Positions 22,932 through 23,359 of a DNA stretch of 23,359 nt are shown here, in pieces. Positions within the stretch are counted from its first letter, which is position 1. Every line of letters begins with the position of its first letter. Where the stretch lies: NCBI GenBank assembly GCA_944363745.1, contig CALVVD010000004.1, positions 1 through 23,359 of the forward strand, in the 5' to 3' direction. Source of the stretch: an uncultured Bacilli bacterium. GTDB taxonomy: Bacteria; Bacillota_I; Bacilli_A; RF39; UBA660. Made by a program: the position numbers and the translations under genes. The notes under the pieces were generated by a model. That model was not told where the DNA came from. It saw only the letters and a list, made by a program, of their open reading frames with translations, and did no database searches.

Positions 22932-23176
22932 TTAAGGATATCATTAGCAGATTCTAATTCAGCAATTCTCTTTTTAAGAGTTTGTATTTGTTGGTTAGGA
23001 GAAATATAATCAGAATCAAAGATTTTATTGTCTTTGTTGTAAGCAGTAATCCATTTTTCTAAAGTCTTAAGAGGAATGTTAAGGTCTTTAGCAGTTTTGA
23101 TAGTAGATTGTTTAGAAATGCATACAAGTTCAGTAGCCATTTTTTTGAATTCAGTACTGTAATAAGAGTTAGCCAT
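22895..23176 (-). CDS. IS3-family transposase OrfA (DNA-binding subunit)
   Basis: The 93-residue protein has a helix-turn-helix (YSTEFKKMATELV, then TIKTAKDLNIPLKTLEKW) and a leucine-zipper-like helix (IQTLKKRIAELESANDILKK), as in IS3/IS150 OrfA. A strong GGAGGTGATT lies eight bases before the ATG. Near its end, the sequence G GGT TTT (22922-22916 on the reverse strand) fits an X XXY YYZ slippery heptamer and would shift the ribosome into the orfB frame to make the OrfAB fusion. A TATACT box about 40 bases upstream could be the -10. By itself, OrfA usually acts as a regulator of transposition. Confidence 0.88.
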   Translation of the reverse strand: MANSYYSTEFKKMATELVCISKQSTIKTAKDLNIPLKTLEKWITAYNKDNKIFDSDYISPNQQIQTLKKRIAELESANDILKKTLGFYIKTNN

Positions 23177-23237
23177 AAGTAATCACCTCCTTTCAAAGAT
23201 AAGTATAGCTCTTAAAGTAAATTTTTTGTTGTTGATA

Positions 23238-23262
23238 ACATCAAAAAGAAGATTTTTGATGT
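23238..23262. repeat. Ten-base-pair hairpin upstream of the IS orfA
   Basis: ACATCAAAAA (23238-23247) and TTTTTGATGT (23253-23262) form a perfect inverted repeat with loop GAAGA. It lies between the predicted right end of the IS and orfA, where such hairpins can block read-in transcription or hide the orfA ribosome site. No T-run follows it on the reverse strand. Confidence 0.6.
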
Positions 23263-23284
23263 ATAAAAATTGTAAAATGATAAG

Positions 23285-23332
23285 TCATTGTCAAGGGAAG
23301 ATGAACCTCACTTTGTTCGCCCTTGACAATGA
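23285..23332. repeat. Long perfect inverted repeat at the window edge, outside the IS
   Basis: TCATTGTCAAGGG (23285-23297) and CCCTTGACAATGA (23320-23332) are exact complements, a 13-base-pair stem with 22 bases between. Within the loop GAAC (23303-23306) and GTTC (23315-23318) can also pair. TTTGTTCG (23312-23319) can instead pair with CGAACAAA (23347-23354), an alternative structure. It is noticeably richer in G and C than its surroundings. The rest of 23333-23359 has no gene start I can support. Confidence 0.65.
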
Positions 23333-23359
23333 AATAGAAAGAGGAACGAACAAAAAGAT

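Larger units (their letters stand above)
21985..23277 (-). mobile_element. IS3-family (IS150-group) insertion sequence, probably inactive
   Basis: The element contains an orfA and an orfB on the reverse strand in the usual -1 relation. The left edge is set near 21985, where TGTCAATATTTGGTACT begins and where the orfB stop codon lies. The right edge is less sure: the sequence GTATAAAAATTGTAAAA (23261-23277) is an imperfect inverted partner of the left end. I could not identify a target duplication. The total of about 1.3 kb is slightly short of, but close to, the IS3 norm. orfB has an in-frame stop next to a 14-A run. Confidence 0.7.

Noticed and set aside
1..23359. CRISPR arrays, tRNA or rRNA genes
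   Set aside because: I saw no regularly spaced repeats and no cloverleaf or rRNA-like sequence. Short recurring words such as TAGTAGTA reflect codon bias.

Overview
The window (very AT-rich, TTA/AGA-type codon use, mostly TAA/TAG stops, strong AGGAGG-type ribosome sites) reads like a chromosome segment of an endospore-forming, low-GC Firmicute. The gene content (spoIIGA-sigE, a SpoVID-like coat protein, a YsxE-like protein, LonA, HemW) points to the Bacilli side, plausibly one of the uncultured gut lineages near Erysipelotrichia or the RF39/RFN20 groups; that placement is inference. TGA ends at least two genes (10659-10661, 15494-15496) and Trp is TGG, so the standard bacterial code applies.

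Layout. 1-3599: the 3' end of hemW, an HD-domain hydrolase, a divergent thymidylate kinase, a DUF421 membrane protein with an in-frame stop before its conserved tail, and a membrane-anchored GHL10-type glycosidase. 3600-4872: two tandem type IV pilin-like proteins, the second with its own near-consensus promoter, then a terminator. 4875-11496: lonA, an unknown acidic protein, a spoVID-like gene, a ysxE-like gene, an opposing small Cys-rich membrane protein, spoIIGA-sigE and a 35-codon ORF before a terminator. The lonA...spoVID-ysxE order matches Bacillus with the intervening hem genes absent. 11498-12659: a promoter overlapped by an operator-like inverted repeat, a 7-codon ORF, a structured leader and an Rpn/PD-(D/E)XK nuclease-family gene, closed by a bidirectional terminator.

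12648-17832: a reverse-strand M23 peptidase-like gene with an odd start region, then a forward surface-glycan block (Wzy/ligase-like membrane protein, family 2 glycosyltransferase, rmlA, rmlC, rmlD; rmlB not present). 17847-20049: an ABC-2 type exporter pair. 20050-21874: a lipoprotein, an L-lactate dehydrogenase-family protein and a small membrane protein. 21897-23359: a promoter and short ORF interrupted by an IS3-family (IS150-like) element whose orfB carries an in-frame stop next to a 14-A run, then a strong unexplained hairpin at the window edge.

Functional picture. The centre is a sporulation module: SpoIIGA would process pro-SigE in the mother cell, and SigE-dependent coat assembly would use the SpoVID- and YsxE-like proteins. 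The right part builds dTDP-rhamnose and a surface polysaccharide. I found no clear new defence or mobile system. The most unusual signals are the operator plus leader in front of the Rpn-family gene, the possible non-ATG start of the M23 gene, the DUF421 stop codon, the IS orfB stop/poly-A site, and the terminal hairpin.
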